From positions 124,001 through 188,000 of the forward strand of contig NZ_FNYZ01000003.1 of the NCBI RefSeq assembly GCF_900109095.1: DNA of 64,000 nt. The letters run 5' to 3'. A program made the translations under genes and the position numbers. Below are positions 1 through 7,717 of this stretch, one piece after another. This DNA is from Sphingobium sp. AP50 (lineage in GTDB: Bacteria; Pseudomonadota; Alphaproteobacteria; Sphingomonadales; Sphingomonadaceae). The notes below the pieces were generated by a model that saw only the letters and a list, made by a program, of their open reading frames with translations, had not been told where the DNA came from and searched no databases. Every line of letters starts with the position of its first letter. Within the stretch, counting starts at the first letter, position 1.

Positions 1-234
1 CGGCTTTTCGGCGCGATAGGCTGCTTCCAGCAGCGCGGCCAGCGCATCGCGCCTGTCCTGCGGCACGATCACGAAGCGCCAGGGCGCCAGCTTGCCATGA
101 TCGGGCGTGCGCAGCGCCACTTCCAATATCTGCCGCAACTGCGCGTCATCCGGGCCGGGCGCGACCAGATCGCGGGGCTTGCCGGAACGGCGGGTCTGGA
201 GCAGGGCGAGCGGGGAGGAGAGGTCGTTGAACAT
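1..234 (-). CDS. Nitroreductase family protein (N-terminal part, cut by window edge)
   Basis: The first 78 codons are visible, from an ATG at 234; the rest lies beyond base 1. The N-terminus has the nitroreductase look: a TRRSGKPRDL stretch (the FMN-phosphate binding RRS/RRT type motif) and then RTPDHGKLAPWRF, which resembles YdjA-type small nitroreductases. Such proteins are FMN-dependent dimers that reduce nitro groups or other electron acceptors with NAD(P)H. The true substrate cannot be told from sequence. It is transcribed away from the peptide-transporter operon, with about 140 bases between the two starts. Confidence 0.75.
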   Translation of the reverse strand, partial: MFNDLSSPLALLQTRRSGKPRDLVAPGPDDAQLRQILEVALRTPDHGKLAPWRFVIVPQDRRDALAALLEAAYRAEKP

Positions 235-286
235 CGCAGCGACAGATGGCGCGACATGTCCGCCAGCGCAAGAGCAGGCGGGGTTT

Positions 287-316
287 TTGACAGGACGAAC
301 CCTTCCGCTCTAGGCT
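287..316 (+). promoter_or_regulatory. Candidate sigma-70 type promoter of the peptide-transport operon
   Basis: TTGACA at 287-292 and TAGGCT at 311-316 are separated by 18 bases, about 60 bases before the transporter start. The -35 box is a perfect consensus. This is a match by eye and has not been tested. Confidence 0.4.
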
Positions 317-376
317 GTTTCCATAAGCGGCCCCGTGCTCGGCGGCCGGAAACAAGATAGTGATAAAGGGTGCCGA

Positions 377-1900
377 ATGGCGATTTCGGACAAGATTGCG
401 ATCGAGCCAGGCAAGACCTGGCTCGGTCATCCGCGCGGGCTATATTTGCTCTTCTTCGCGGAAATGTGGGAACGGTTCAGCTATTACGGGATGCGCGCCA
501 TCCTGATTTTCTACCTCACCAAACATTTTCTCTTTGGTGAGGACAAGGCTTATCTTCTCTACGGCGCCTATACGTCGCTGGTTTACATCACGCCGGTCAT
601 CGGCGGTTATCTGTCGGACCGATTCCTGGGGCCGCGCAAGTCGGTGCTGGTGGGCGGTGTCTTTATCGCCATCGGCCATTTTTTGATCGCCGTGACCGAA
701 GGACCGGGGGGACAGGACCCGCTCTATCTCAACGGCTTCTACCTCGCGCTGGCCAGCATCATCGTCGGCACCGGCTTCCTGAAGGCCAATATCTCCGTGC
801 TGGTGGGCGAACTCTATGCCCGTGACGATCACCGTCGCGACCCGGCCTTCTCCATCTTCTATATGGGCATCAACATGGGCGGCATGCTCGGCCCGATCGT
901 CTGCGGCCTGCTGGGCGAACTTTGGGGCTGGAGCTGGGGCTTCGGTGCGGCGGGCGTCGGCATGCTCGCCGGCCTCGTCATGTTCGTATGGCTGCGGCCC
1001 TGGCTGCTGGGCAAGGGGGAACCGCCCGCACCCAAGGCGCTCAGCGCGCCGACTGCCGCCGGCCTCAGTCAGGAATGGACCATCTATCTGGGCGCGGCGC
1101 TGGGTGTCGTCGCCATCTGGCTGGTGATCCGTTACGCAGAGCTATTGGGTTATGCGCTGCTCGCCTTCTCGGCGCTGACTGTTGTCTATATCCTCTGGCG
1201 CACGCTCGGCACGCTGGGGAAGGTAGATCGCGACCGGATGTTCGCCGCGCTCTTCCTGATTGCGCTCAACCCGCTCTTCTGGGGCCTGTTCGAACAGACC
1301 GGATCGTCGCTCAACATCTTCACCGACCGCAATGTCGACCGCGCCATTCTCGGCTGGGAGGTTCCCGCCTCGCTGTTCCAGTCGGTCAATTCGGTCTTCA
1401 TCATCCTGTTCGCGCCGCTCTTCGCGGTGCTGTGGACCTTCCTCGACAAGCGGCGCCTCGAGCCCTCCTCGCCCGCGAAGTTCGGCATCGGCCTCATCCT
1501 GTGCGGCGCGGGCTTTCTGGTGCTGGTGGCGGGCGCGGCGATGGCGGGCGCGAACCTGACGCCGGTCCTGTTCGTCTTCCTCATCTATCTGTTCCATACG
1601 CTGGCCGAACTCTGCTTCTCGCCGGTCGGCTTGTCCGCCATGACCCGCCTGTCGGTGTCGTCGATGGTGGGCCTCGTCATGGGCACATGGTTCCTCGCCA
1701 TGGCGGCAGGCAATTTCATTGCCGGCCTTATTGCCCGCGCGACCGGCAGTGGTGAAGTAGGGAATGTCAGTCAAGTGCTTGACGTCTATACGCAAATTGG
1801 CTGGTTCGCGGTCGTCGTGGGCGTGCTGGTTCTGCTTGTGTCGCCCCGTATTAAACGCATGATGCATCTCGATCTTATCGGTTCGGAGGAAAAGGCATGA
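377..1900 (+). CDS. POT/PTR family proton-coupled oligopeptide transporter
   Basis: A 507-residue inner-membrane carrier of the major facilitator superfamily that imports di- and tripeptides with protons. The family signature ExxERFxYY is present (E29 to Y37, EMWERFSYYG), as is the second PTR2 signature region FYMGINMGGM around residues 160-170. About 12-14 hydrophobic segments fit the family. The ATG at 377 is preferred over one 14 codons upstream because family members begin close to the W-L-G-H-P-R stretch before helix 1. Its stop overlaps the next start (ATGA). It therefore heads an operon with two exported amidohydrolases, suggesting uptake of the dipeptides or amino acids they release. 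Confidence 0.9.
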   Translation: MAISDKIAIEPGKTWLGHPRGLYLLFFAEMWERFSYYGMRAILIFYLTKHFLFGEDKAYLLYGAYTSLVYITPVIGGYLSDRFLGPRKSVLVGGVFIAIGHFLIAVTEGPGGQDPLYLNGFYLALASIIVGTGFLKANISVLVGELYARDDHRRDPAFSIFYMGINMGGMLGPIVCGLLGELWGWSWGFGAAGVGMLAGLVMFVWLRPWLLGKGEPPAPKALSAPTAAGLSQEWTIYLGAALGVVAIWLVIRYAELLGYALLAFSALTVVYILWRTLGTLGKVDRDRMFAALFLIALNPLFWGLFEQTGSSLNIFTDRNVDRAILGWEVPASLFQSVNSVFIILFAPLFAVLWTFLDKRRLEPSSPAKFGIGLILCGAGFLVLVAGAAMAGANLTPVLFVFLIYLFHTLAELCFSPVGLSAMTRLSVSSMVGLVMGTWFLAMAAGNFIAGLIARATGSGEVGNVSQVLDVYTQIGWFAVVVGVLVLLVSPRIKRMMHLDLIGSEEKA

Positions 1901-3297
1901 AGACGGGAGGCAGATGGCTGCTGATCGCGGCGCTGCTGGCGGGCAGCGCCGGCCCGCTCGCGGCAAAGCGGGACAAGGATGAACCGGCGTCCGCCGTGCA
2001 GGGCTCCTCGGCAGAGCCCGAAAATCCCTATCCCTCCACCTACAAACCCTATCCCGGTCGTCCCACGGCGATCCGCGGCGCCACCATCTTCGACGGAGAA
2101 GGCGGCCGCATCGACAAGGGCGTGGTCTTCCTGTCGGAGGGCAAGATCGTCGCCATCGGCGGCCCCGACACGCCGATCCCGGCCGATATTGCGGTGTTTG
2201 ACGGCACCGGCAAATATGTGACGCCGGGCGTGATCGACATTCACAGTCATCTGGGCGTCTATGCCTCGCCCGGCGTCGATGCGCTGTCGGACGGCAATGA
2301 AATGACCTCGCCCGTGACACCCCATGTCTGGGCCGAACATAGCATCTGGCCGCAAGACCCCGGCTTTGGCCGCGCGCTCTCCAATGGCGGCGTCACCACG
2401 CTCCAGATCCTGCCCGGATCGGGCAATCTGTTCGGCGGCCGCAGCGTCACGGTCAAGAATGTCCCCGCCCGCACCCAGCAGGGGATGAAATTCCCCGGCG
2501 CGCCCTATGGCCTGAAAATGGCGTGCGGTGAAAATCCCAAGCGGGTCTATGGTGGCAAGGGGCGTGAGCCATCGACCCGCATGGGCAATATCGCGGTCGA
2601 TCGCCAGACCTGGATCAAGGCGCGGGAGTATCAGAAGAAGCGCGCCGCCGGGAAGGATCAGACCCGCGACCTCGGCATGGAAACGCTGGCCGACGTGCTG
2701 GAAGGCAAGATCCTGGTCCACAATCATTGCTATCGCGCCGATGAAATGGCGAACGTGATCGATATGTCGAAGGAATTTGGCTACAAGATCGCGGCTTTCC
2801 ACCATGCGGTCGAAAGCTACAAGATCGCCGATCTGCTGCGCGACAATGGCATTTGTTCGGCCATGTGGGGCGACTGGTATGGCTTCAAGATGGAAGCCTA
2901 TGACGGGATCAAGGAAAATATCCCGCTGGTGCAGCAGGCCGGCGCCTGCGCCATCGTCCATAGCGACGATCAGGATGGCATTCAGCGCCTCAATCAGGAA
3001 GCGGCCAAGGCGCTGGGCGCGGGCCGCCGCATGGGGATCAATATCTCCGACGAACTGGCCTGGACATGGCTTGCCATCAATCCGGCGCGCGCCATGGGCA
3101 TTTCCGAACAGACCGGCAGCCTCAAGGTCGGCAAGATGGCCGATGTCGTGCTGTGGAACGGCAATCCCTTCAGCACCTACACGCGGCCGGAAAAGGTCTG
3201 GATCGACGGCGCGCTTCTCTATGACAGCGCCAATCCGAAGCTGCGACCGGTCAGTGATTTCGAACTGGGCCAGATCGGCGCGGGAGACGTGAAATGA
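1897..3297 (+). CDS. Exported metal-dependent amidohydrolase (imidazolonepropionase/Xaa-Pro dipeptidase-like)
   Basis: A 466-residue amidohydrolase-superfamily enzyme with an N-terminal signal peptide (hydrophobic stretch about residues 7-22). Metal-site elements of a TIM-barrel amidohydrolase are visible: H116-S-H118 after strand 1, H275 and/or H277 in VHNHC, H302-H303, and D357 in HSDD. Relatives cleave peptides (Xaa-Pro or Xaa-Arg/Lys dipeptides) or cyclic amides; the substrate here is not determined. It overlaps the transporter upstream and the second amidohydrolase downstream by four bases each, so the three are probably translated together as a peptide-use operon. Confidence 0.85.
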   Translation: MKTGGRWLLIAALLAGSAGPLAAKRDKDEPASAVQGSSAEPENPYPSTYKPYPGRPTAIRGATIFDGEGGRIDKGVVFLSEGKIVAIGGPDTPIPADIAVFDGTGKYVTPGVIDIHSHLGVYASPGVDALSDGNEMTSPVTPHVWAEHSIWPQDPGFGRALSNGGVTTLQILPGSGNLFGGRSVTVKNVPARTQQGMKFPGAPYGLKMACGENPKRVYGGKGREPSTRMGNIAVDRQTWIKAREYQKKRAAGKDQTRDLGMETLADVLEGKILVHNHCYRADEMANVIDMSKEFGYKIAAFHHAVESYKIADLLRDNGICSAMWGDWYGFKMEAYDGIKENIPLVQQAGACAIVHSDDQDGIQRLNQEAAKALGAGRRMGINISDELAWTWLAINPARAMGISEQTGSLKVGKMADVVLWNGNPFSTYTRPEKVWIDGALLYDSANPKLRPVSDFELGQIGAGDVK

Positions 3298-4643
3298 GCC
3301 AGCGCTTTTCTTTCAATCCGTTCGCCCTGAGCCTGTCGAAGGGCGCTGCCCGAACGGTGGTGGCTTGCGCATTGGCCATGGCCACCCCCGCACTCGCCCA
3401 GTCCATCGCCATCACTGGCGCCACGCTGGCGCTGGGCGACGGGTCGGAGCCGATCCAGAACGGCACCGTCGTCATTACCGCGGGCAAGGTTGTCGCAGCA
3501 GGCGCCGGCATCGCCGTACCCGCAGGCGTGAAGACTATCGACGCCGCCGGCAAATGGGTGACGCCCGGCATCGTCTCGGGCTTCTCCCGCGTCGGCCTGG
3601 CCGAAGTGCCCGGCGTCAAGGAAACCAACGACATCCGTGCCGCCCGCTCGCCTTTCTCCGCCGCGATCGACGTTGCGCCCGCGATCAACCCGCTGGCCAA
3701 TCCCATCGCGATCAGCCGAACTGCGGGCATCACCCGCGCCGTGGTGGCCCCCGCGACCGCCAATGGCATCTTTGCCGGGCAGGGTGCCGTCATCGATCTG
3801 GGCGCGGACATGACGCCGATCACCCGCGCGCGCGCCTTCCAATATGTGGAAATGGGCGAAGAGGGGAAGGATGACGCCGGCGGCAGCCGCGCGGCGACGA
3901 TCCTGACCTTCCGCATGATGCTGCGCGAGGCGCAGGAGTTCGCCAAGGCCCCCGCCAGCTATGATGGCCGGTCGAGGGATGCGCTGCTCAACCGTGTCGA
4001 TGCCGAAGCGTTGGTGCCCGTCGTTACTGGCGCCATGCCGCTGATGGTCCATGCCGAAAGCGCGCGCGATATCCTGACCGTCCTGTCGCTGCGGCAGGAT
4101 TTCCCGGCGCTCAAGCTGATCCTCGCTGGCGCGACCGAAGGCTGGATGGTCGCGCCCCAGATCGCCGCCGCCAAGGTGCCGGTCATCACCGCGGGCCTTG
4201 AAGACCTGCCCTCCAGCTTCGAAAAACTCGCCGCGACCCAGAGCAATGTCGGCCGCATGGTGAAGGCGGGCATCAGCGTTTCGATGGGTATGCTGACCGG
4301 CGACGACGCGCTGCAACTGCGCGCCGCGACCCAGCAGGCAGGCAATATGGTCGCGCTGAACCGGGTGCCGGGCGCGACTGGTCTGAGTTGGGGGCAGGCG
4401 CTGCGCACCATCACCTCCGCCCCGGCCGAGGCGATGGGGTTGGGCGACCGGATCGGATCGCTCAAGGCCGGCAAGGCGGGCGATGTGGTGATCTGGGATG
4501 GCGACCCGCTGGAAATGACCTCCGCCCCGGTGGCGGTCTGGATCGACGGCGTCGCCCAGCCACTGGAAAACCGCCAGACCAAGCTGCGCGACCGCTACGC
4601 CACGCCGGGCGAGGGCGACCTGCCCAAGGCGTATGAATGGTGA
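3294..4643 (+). CDS. Exported amidohydrolase-like protein lacking the HxH metal motif
   Basis: A 449-residue paralogue of the preceding enzyme with the same N-terminal beta domain (TGATLALGDGSEPI) and C-terminal ending (GKAGDVVIWDGDPLE). At the place where active members have HxH it reads S95-G-F-S-R, so two metal ligands are missing; H in MVHAES is kept. It may be a non-catalytic partner of the upstream enzyme or use a different chemistry. The N-terminus is odd: the signal peptide is preceded by FALSLSKG, the translation of a genome-type palindromic repeat (see the repeat entry). A terminator-like hairpin follows the stop. Confidence 0.8.
   Translation: MSQRFSFNPFALSLSKGAARTVVACALAMATPALAQSIAITGATLALGDGSEPIQNGTVVITAGKVVAAGAGIAVPAGVKTIDAAGKWVTPGIVSGFSRVGLAEVPGVKETNDIRAARSPFSAAIDVAPAINPLANPIAISRTAGITRAVVAPATANGIFAGQGAVIDLGADMTPITRARAFQYVEMGEEGKDDAGGSRAATILTFRMMLREAQEFAKAPASYDGRSRDALLNRVDAEALVPVVTGAMPLMVHAESARDILTVLSLRQDFPALKLILAGATEGWMVAPQIAAAKVPVITAGLEDLPSSFEKLAATQSNVGRMVKAGISVSMGMLTGDDALQLRAATQQAGNMVALNRVPGATGLSWGQALRTITSAPAEAMGLGDRIGSLKAGKAGDVVIWDGDPLEMTSAPVAVWIDGVAQPLENRQTKLRDRYATPGEGDLPKAYEW
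3318..3345. repeat. Palindrome-like dispersed repeat (FALSLSKG element) inside a gene
   Basis: The bases encode P-F-A-L-S-L-S-K-G on the plus strand and, on the other strand, the equally typical FDRLRANG/LRQAQGE peptides. From general knowledge, this TTCGCCCTGAGCCTGTCGAA element occurs very often in sphingomonad genomes, both between and inside genes. Here it sits in frame ahead of the signal peptide's hydrophobic core. Only one copy is in this window. Confidence 0.7.
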
Positions 4644-4647
4644 AACG

Positions 4648-4676
4648 GGAAGGGGGACTACGGCCCCCTTTTCTTG
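4648..4676 (+). terminator. Rho-independent terminator of the amidohydrolase operon
   Basis: Five bases after the stop, AAGGGGG and CCCCCTT pair around a short loop and are followed by TTTTCTT. Position and shape fit an intrinsic terminator. Confidence 0.75.
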
Positions 4677-5048
4677 GATAAAGAGGCCACCCTCAATCGG
4701 AGGTCGACAGGGAGGCCGTAGGCACTGTCGCTTATGAAGTTGGCAGCCCCCACCACACCGTCACCCCAGCGCAAGCTGGGGTTTCAGGCGATAGCGGGAT
4801 GAGGCTTGAGCAGGCACCTCGTTCGACTGTCTCCCGCCTCCGCCTGAGATGCCAGCCTTCGCTGGGATGACGACGTAAAATCACTGTCCCACAGTCTTCC
4901 CAGCCTGTCCTACCTGCCGGTTATCGCGTACCCAAAGCAGGGCTCTTTCGCATCGCCTGCACCCCGCCACGCTCGCAACGAAATTTCCAACTTCCGCACG
5001 AAAATATCAAGATTCACGGGAAACATGCGAAGTTAAGCGGCGCATATC
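4677..5048. other. Intergenic region without a gene, holding a repeat pair
   Basis: No convincing reading frame lies between the terminator and the SH3 gene that ends at 5049. The only clear structure is the inverted repeat pair at 4759-4872. The remaining sequence up to 5048 shows nothing I can name. Confidence 0.6.
4759..4872. repeat. Inverted pair of REP-like repeats
   Basis: Copy 1 (about 4759-4790) contains the hairpin ACCCCAGC-GCAA-GCTGGGGT. Copy 2 (about 4841-4872) is the same element in reverse orientation with a few changes (GCCTGAGATGCCAGC, TTCGCTGGGATGACG). Both share the GTCA(C/T)CCCAGCG start and the TCAGGCG end. The two copies could pair into one long stem with about 50 bases between them, like bacterial REP doublets. 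Similar elements are common in sphingomonads as I remember them. Confidence 0.65.
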
Positions 5049-5519
5049 CTATTTGTCGGTCGCGCCCCAGACATCGCTGGCCTTCACATAGCCGCGCTGG
5101 CCCTTGATATCGAAACCGCACCAGCCGCCCGAACAATCGCTCAACCGGCCAACCACGCCGCGCTCCGCCCGGAACAGGGTGCGCGATCCGTCGCTGGCAC
5201 CTTCATGCAGGGGGGCGATGTCCGCTTTCACGATGGCGGTGGCGGTATCGCTCAACAGGCGGACGTGCATCCATCCCAGCGCGCCATCCGGGTCTTCGAC
5301 CTTGCGCCACTGGCCCAGCACCTGCACCACCTTCACCGGCAGGTCGCGGCGGCGATAGACCCAGTTGGACGGATAATCCAGGCTTGGCCCCACGCGCATC
5401 CGCGCTTCATCCTGCGCCAGCGAAGCCCAGTAGGGCACCGGCTTGGCTGGCGCCGCCAGCGCAGCGCCCGCCGCCCCGATCCCGGCAGCAATGCCCGCAC
5501 CCAGTAAAAACCGCTTCAT
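5049..5519 (-). CDS. Exported SH3-like domain protein
   Basis: A 156-residue protein with a signal peptide (MKRFLLGAG, then an Ala/Gly-rich core ending ALAAP) and bacterial SH3 (SH3b) repeats: RMRVGPSLDYPSNWVYRR, then WRKVEDPDGALGWMH, then a second strand set around WCGFDIKGQRGYVKASDVWG. Such proteins bind periplasmic or cell-wall ligands; no enzyme role is indicated. The start at 5519 gives the cleanest signal peptide. ATGs at 5537 and 5546 are alternatives, and a GGAGAG sequence lies just ahead of the 5546 start. It is divergent from the dehydrogenase gene. Confidence 0.75.
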   Translation of the reverse strand: MKRFLLGAGIAAGIGAAGAALAAPAKPVPYWASLAQDEARMRVGPSLDYPSNWVYRRRDLPVKVVQVLGQWRKVEDPDGALGWMHVRLLSDTATAIVKADIAPLHEGASDGSRTLFRAERGVVGRLSDCSGGWCGFDIKGQRGYVKASDVWGATDK

Positions 5520-5649
5520 TCCAGACCCGAAAACCATGTCGCCCATGGCTCTCCATAGTCGCTTGCGTCGATTTGCGACAGTCTTTCCTATCACCCGTCG
5601 GTCCTTATCCGCTTGACCCGCGACCCGGCCGGGAATAGCGGCTTGATCC

Positions 5650-6648
5650 ATGGCCAAGAAGCAGCGACCCGCCAAGCCGCGCGTCATCGTCACGCGCCGC
5701 CTGCCACCCAATGTGGAGGCGCGCATGGCCGACCTGTTCGATACCAGCTTCAATGTCGGCGATGTGGCGATGAGCCGCACCGAACTGGCCCGCGCCATGG
5801 CCCAGTGTGACGTGCTGGTGCCCACGATCAACGACACGATCGACGCGGACCTGATCGATGCCGCGCCCGACCGGCTGCAACTGATCGCCAGCTTCGGCAG
5901 CGGCGTCGACCATATCGATCTCGCCGCCGCCCGGCGGAAGGGGATCATCGTCACCAATACGCCCGGCGTCCTGACCGAGGATACGGCCGACATGACGATG
6001 GCGCTGATCCTGTCGGTGCCGCGCCGTCTGGCAGAGGGGGAGAAGCTGGTCCGCACCGGCGAATGGCGCGGCTGGAGCCCGTCGGGCATGTTGGGCCACC
6101 GGATCGCCGCCAAGAAGCTGGGCATCATCGGCATGGGCCGCATCGGCCGCGCCGTCGCTCGCCGCGCACGCGCCTTCGGCCTGTCGATCGCCTATCATAA
6201 CCGCCATCGCCTGCCTTTCGAAGTGGAGCAGGAACTGGAAGCGGAATGGCAACCCGATCTGGATGCGCTGATGTCGTGGAGCGATATCCTGTCGATCCAT
6301 TGCCCACTCAACGCCGGCAGCCGGGGCCTGATCGATGCCCGCCGCATCGCGTTGCTGGGCCCCAACGCCTACCTCATCAACACGTCCCGCGCGGAAATCA
6401 CCGACGAACGGGCGCTGATCGACGCGCTGGAGGAAGGGCGGATCGCCGGTGCCGGCTTCGACGTCTACACCCATGAACCGGCGGTCGACCCGCGCCTGCT
6501 GGCGCTGTCCAACGTCGTGCTGCTGCCGCATATGGGGTCTGCAACCTTTGAAGGCCGCGACGCCACCGGCGCCCGTGTCATCGCCAATATCCGCACCTGG
6601 GTCGACGGCCATCGGCCGCCCAACCAGGTCTTGGAAGGCTGGGTCTGA
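5650..6648 (+). CDS. D-2-hydroxyacid dehydrogenase (glyoxylate/hydroxypyruvate reductase type)
   Basis: A 332-residue cytosolic enzyme of the D-isomer 2-hydroxyacid dehydrogenase family. It has the NAD-binding GMGRIGRAVARRA motif, the substrate-side loop ASFGSGVDHID and the late catalytic part with the active-site His in LLPHMGSAT. The family reduces 2-oxo acids such as glyoxylate or hydroxypyruvate with NAD(P)H. The exact substrate is not shown by sequence. The next gene is convergent, only three bases after its stop. Confidence 0.85.
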   Translation: MAKKQRPAKPRVIVTRRLPPNVEARMADLFDTSFNVGDVAMSRTELARAMAQCDVLVPTINDTIDADLIDAAPDRLQLIASFGSGVDHIDLAAARRKGIIVTNTPGVLTEDTADMTMALILSVPRRLAEGEKLVRTGEWRGWSPSGMLGHRIAAKKLGIIGMGRIGRAVARRARAFGLSIAYHNRHRLPFEVEQELEAEWQPDLDALMSWSDILSIHCPLNAGSRGLIDARRIALLGPNAYLINTSRAEITDERALIDALEEGRIAGAGFDVYTHEPAVDPRLLALSNVVLLPHMGSATFEGRDATGARVIANIRTWVDGHRPPNQVLEGWV

Positions 6649-6650
6649 GG

Positions 6651-7100
6651 TCAGGCGGTGGCGAGCTGGTCCTTGAGGCCGTTCACGACCAGATGGCCAC
6701 GCATAACCGACTCATTGGCCTGCCGCACGGCGGCATGGGTGTCGGCATCGATCGCCTCGTCCTTCAGCACCCGCTCGAATTCTTCGCGCAGATAATCTTC
6801 GCCACGGTCAATCGCCTGGATCACGGCCTTGTCACCGCCGCCCAGTGCCACGAAAATATCTTCCATCCGGCGATGTACCGTCCCGGCCGCCGACCCGAAT
6901 TCGTTGGGCTTGCCGCCCAGCGCCCGGCTGCGCGCCTGCAACAGGTCCACCGCTTTACGGCGTTCGGCCGACAGATCGCGAAACAGCGTCTGGAGTTCGG
7001 CTGACTTCGCCTTGTCGGCGCTATGGTCATAGCCTTTCACACTGTCGATCAGGGTGGTGATCAGGTCGTCCAATTTGCTGATGGCATGGTTGCTCGACAT
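6651..7100 (-). CDS. PA2169-type four-helix bundle protein (DUF2383)
   Basis: A 149-residue, mostly helical, charged protein matching the PA2169/YciE-like DUF2383 family: ISKLDDLITTLIDSVKGY, then LFRDLSAERR and GTVHRRMEDI, with E/D and H residues spaced as in ferritin-like bundles. These proteins are associated with stress responses; the biochemical role is not established. The start at 7100 is chosen because GGAGAAGG lies ahead of it at good spacing; an ATG 15 codons upstream has none. It is divergent from the two small genes that follow. Confidence 0.7.
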   Translation of the reverse strand: MSSNHAISKLDDLITTLIDSVKGYDHSADKAKSAELQTLFRDLSAERRKAVDLLQARSRALGGKPNEFGSAAGTVHRRMEDIFVALGGGDKAVIQAIDRGEDYLREEFERVLKDEAIDADTHAAVRQANESVMRGHLVVNGLKDQLATA

Positions 7101-7282
7101 CGCCTTCTCCTCATGATGGCGGGGAAACAACCGCCGATCGACCATGATGGTTCAATCAAGCACCTGATATTCAACCTTAACCTACCATTAGCTATAGTCT
7201 ATCAACCCGCTACGCAGGCGGAACAAGCTGCCCCGTAATCGGTTGAGCAGGGCATGATCGCTCTCCTATGAAAGGACCCATC

Positions 7283-7468
7283 ATGATCAAGCTTGCCCTT
7301 ATCTCGCTCGTCATCGCCGCCGTTCTGGCGCTTCTGGGCTTTGGCGGCGCGGCCGGCACCTTTGTCGGCATCGCGAAGATTCTGTTCTTTATCGCCATTG
7401 CCGTCTTCGTTCTTTTCCTCGTGCTGGGAATCCTGGCTGGCAAGGGGATCAAGGACGCGATAGATTAA
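7283..7468 (+). CDS. DUF1328 small membrane protein (YtjA-like)
   Basis: A 61-residue protein with two hydrophobic helices. The middle [18 protein letters not shown] is the hallmark of the DUF1328/YtjA family of small inner-membrane proteins. The function is unknown; relatives are often induced by stress. The ATG at 7283 is preferred over the one at 7268 because AAAGGA lies ahead of it. It is followed after three bases by another small gene, so the two are probably cotranscribed. Confidence 0.75.
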   Translation: MIKLALISLVIAAVLALLGFGGAAGTFVGIAKILFFIAIAVFVLFLVLGILAGKGIKDAID

Positions 7469-7471
7469 GGT

Positions 7472-7675
7472 ATGACTGAGATTGGCGCTGGAGTGAACGA
7501 AACTGGCAGGTTGCTGCGCGATGAAGCCGGTTTCCTGCTCCAGCGTGATTGCGGCGGCAGCTACCGCCTCGTCCTGTTGCGCGTGCCCGTGGACCATGTC
7601 GAGAAACGGGTGCGGGTGCAGGGCTATTATGCCGGTGACAATATTGTCGAGGCCGAGGGCGTAGCCGCCGCCTGA
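7472..7675 (+). CDS. Small DUF5818-like protein
   Basis: A 67-residue protein beginning MTEIGAGVNETGRLLRDEAG and containing LLQRDCGGSYRLVL and VPVDHVEKRVRVQG. The order (leading ETG, GGxxRL, VPVDHVEKRVRV, ending in G-V-A) matches small sphingomonad proteins filed as DUF5818, from memory. It probably folds as a small beta domain. No function is known. It starts three bases after the DUF1328 gene. Confidence 0.6.
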   Translation: MTEIGAGVNETGRLLRDEAGFLLQRDCGGSYRLVLLRVPVDHVEKRVRVQGYYAGDNIVEAEGVAAA

Positions 7676-7717
7676 CCCTCTTGCCAAACACCGCGTGAAG
7701 CGCGATCCATTGCGCCC

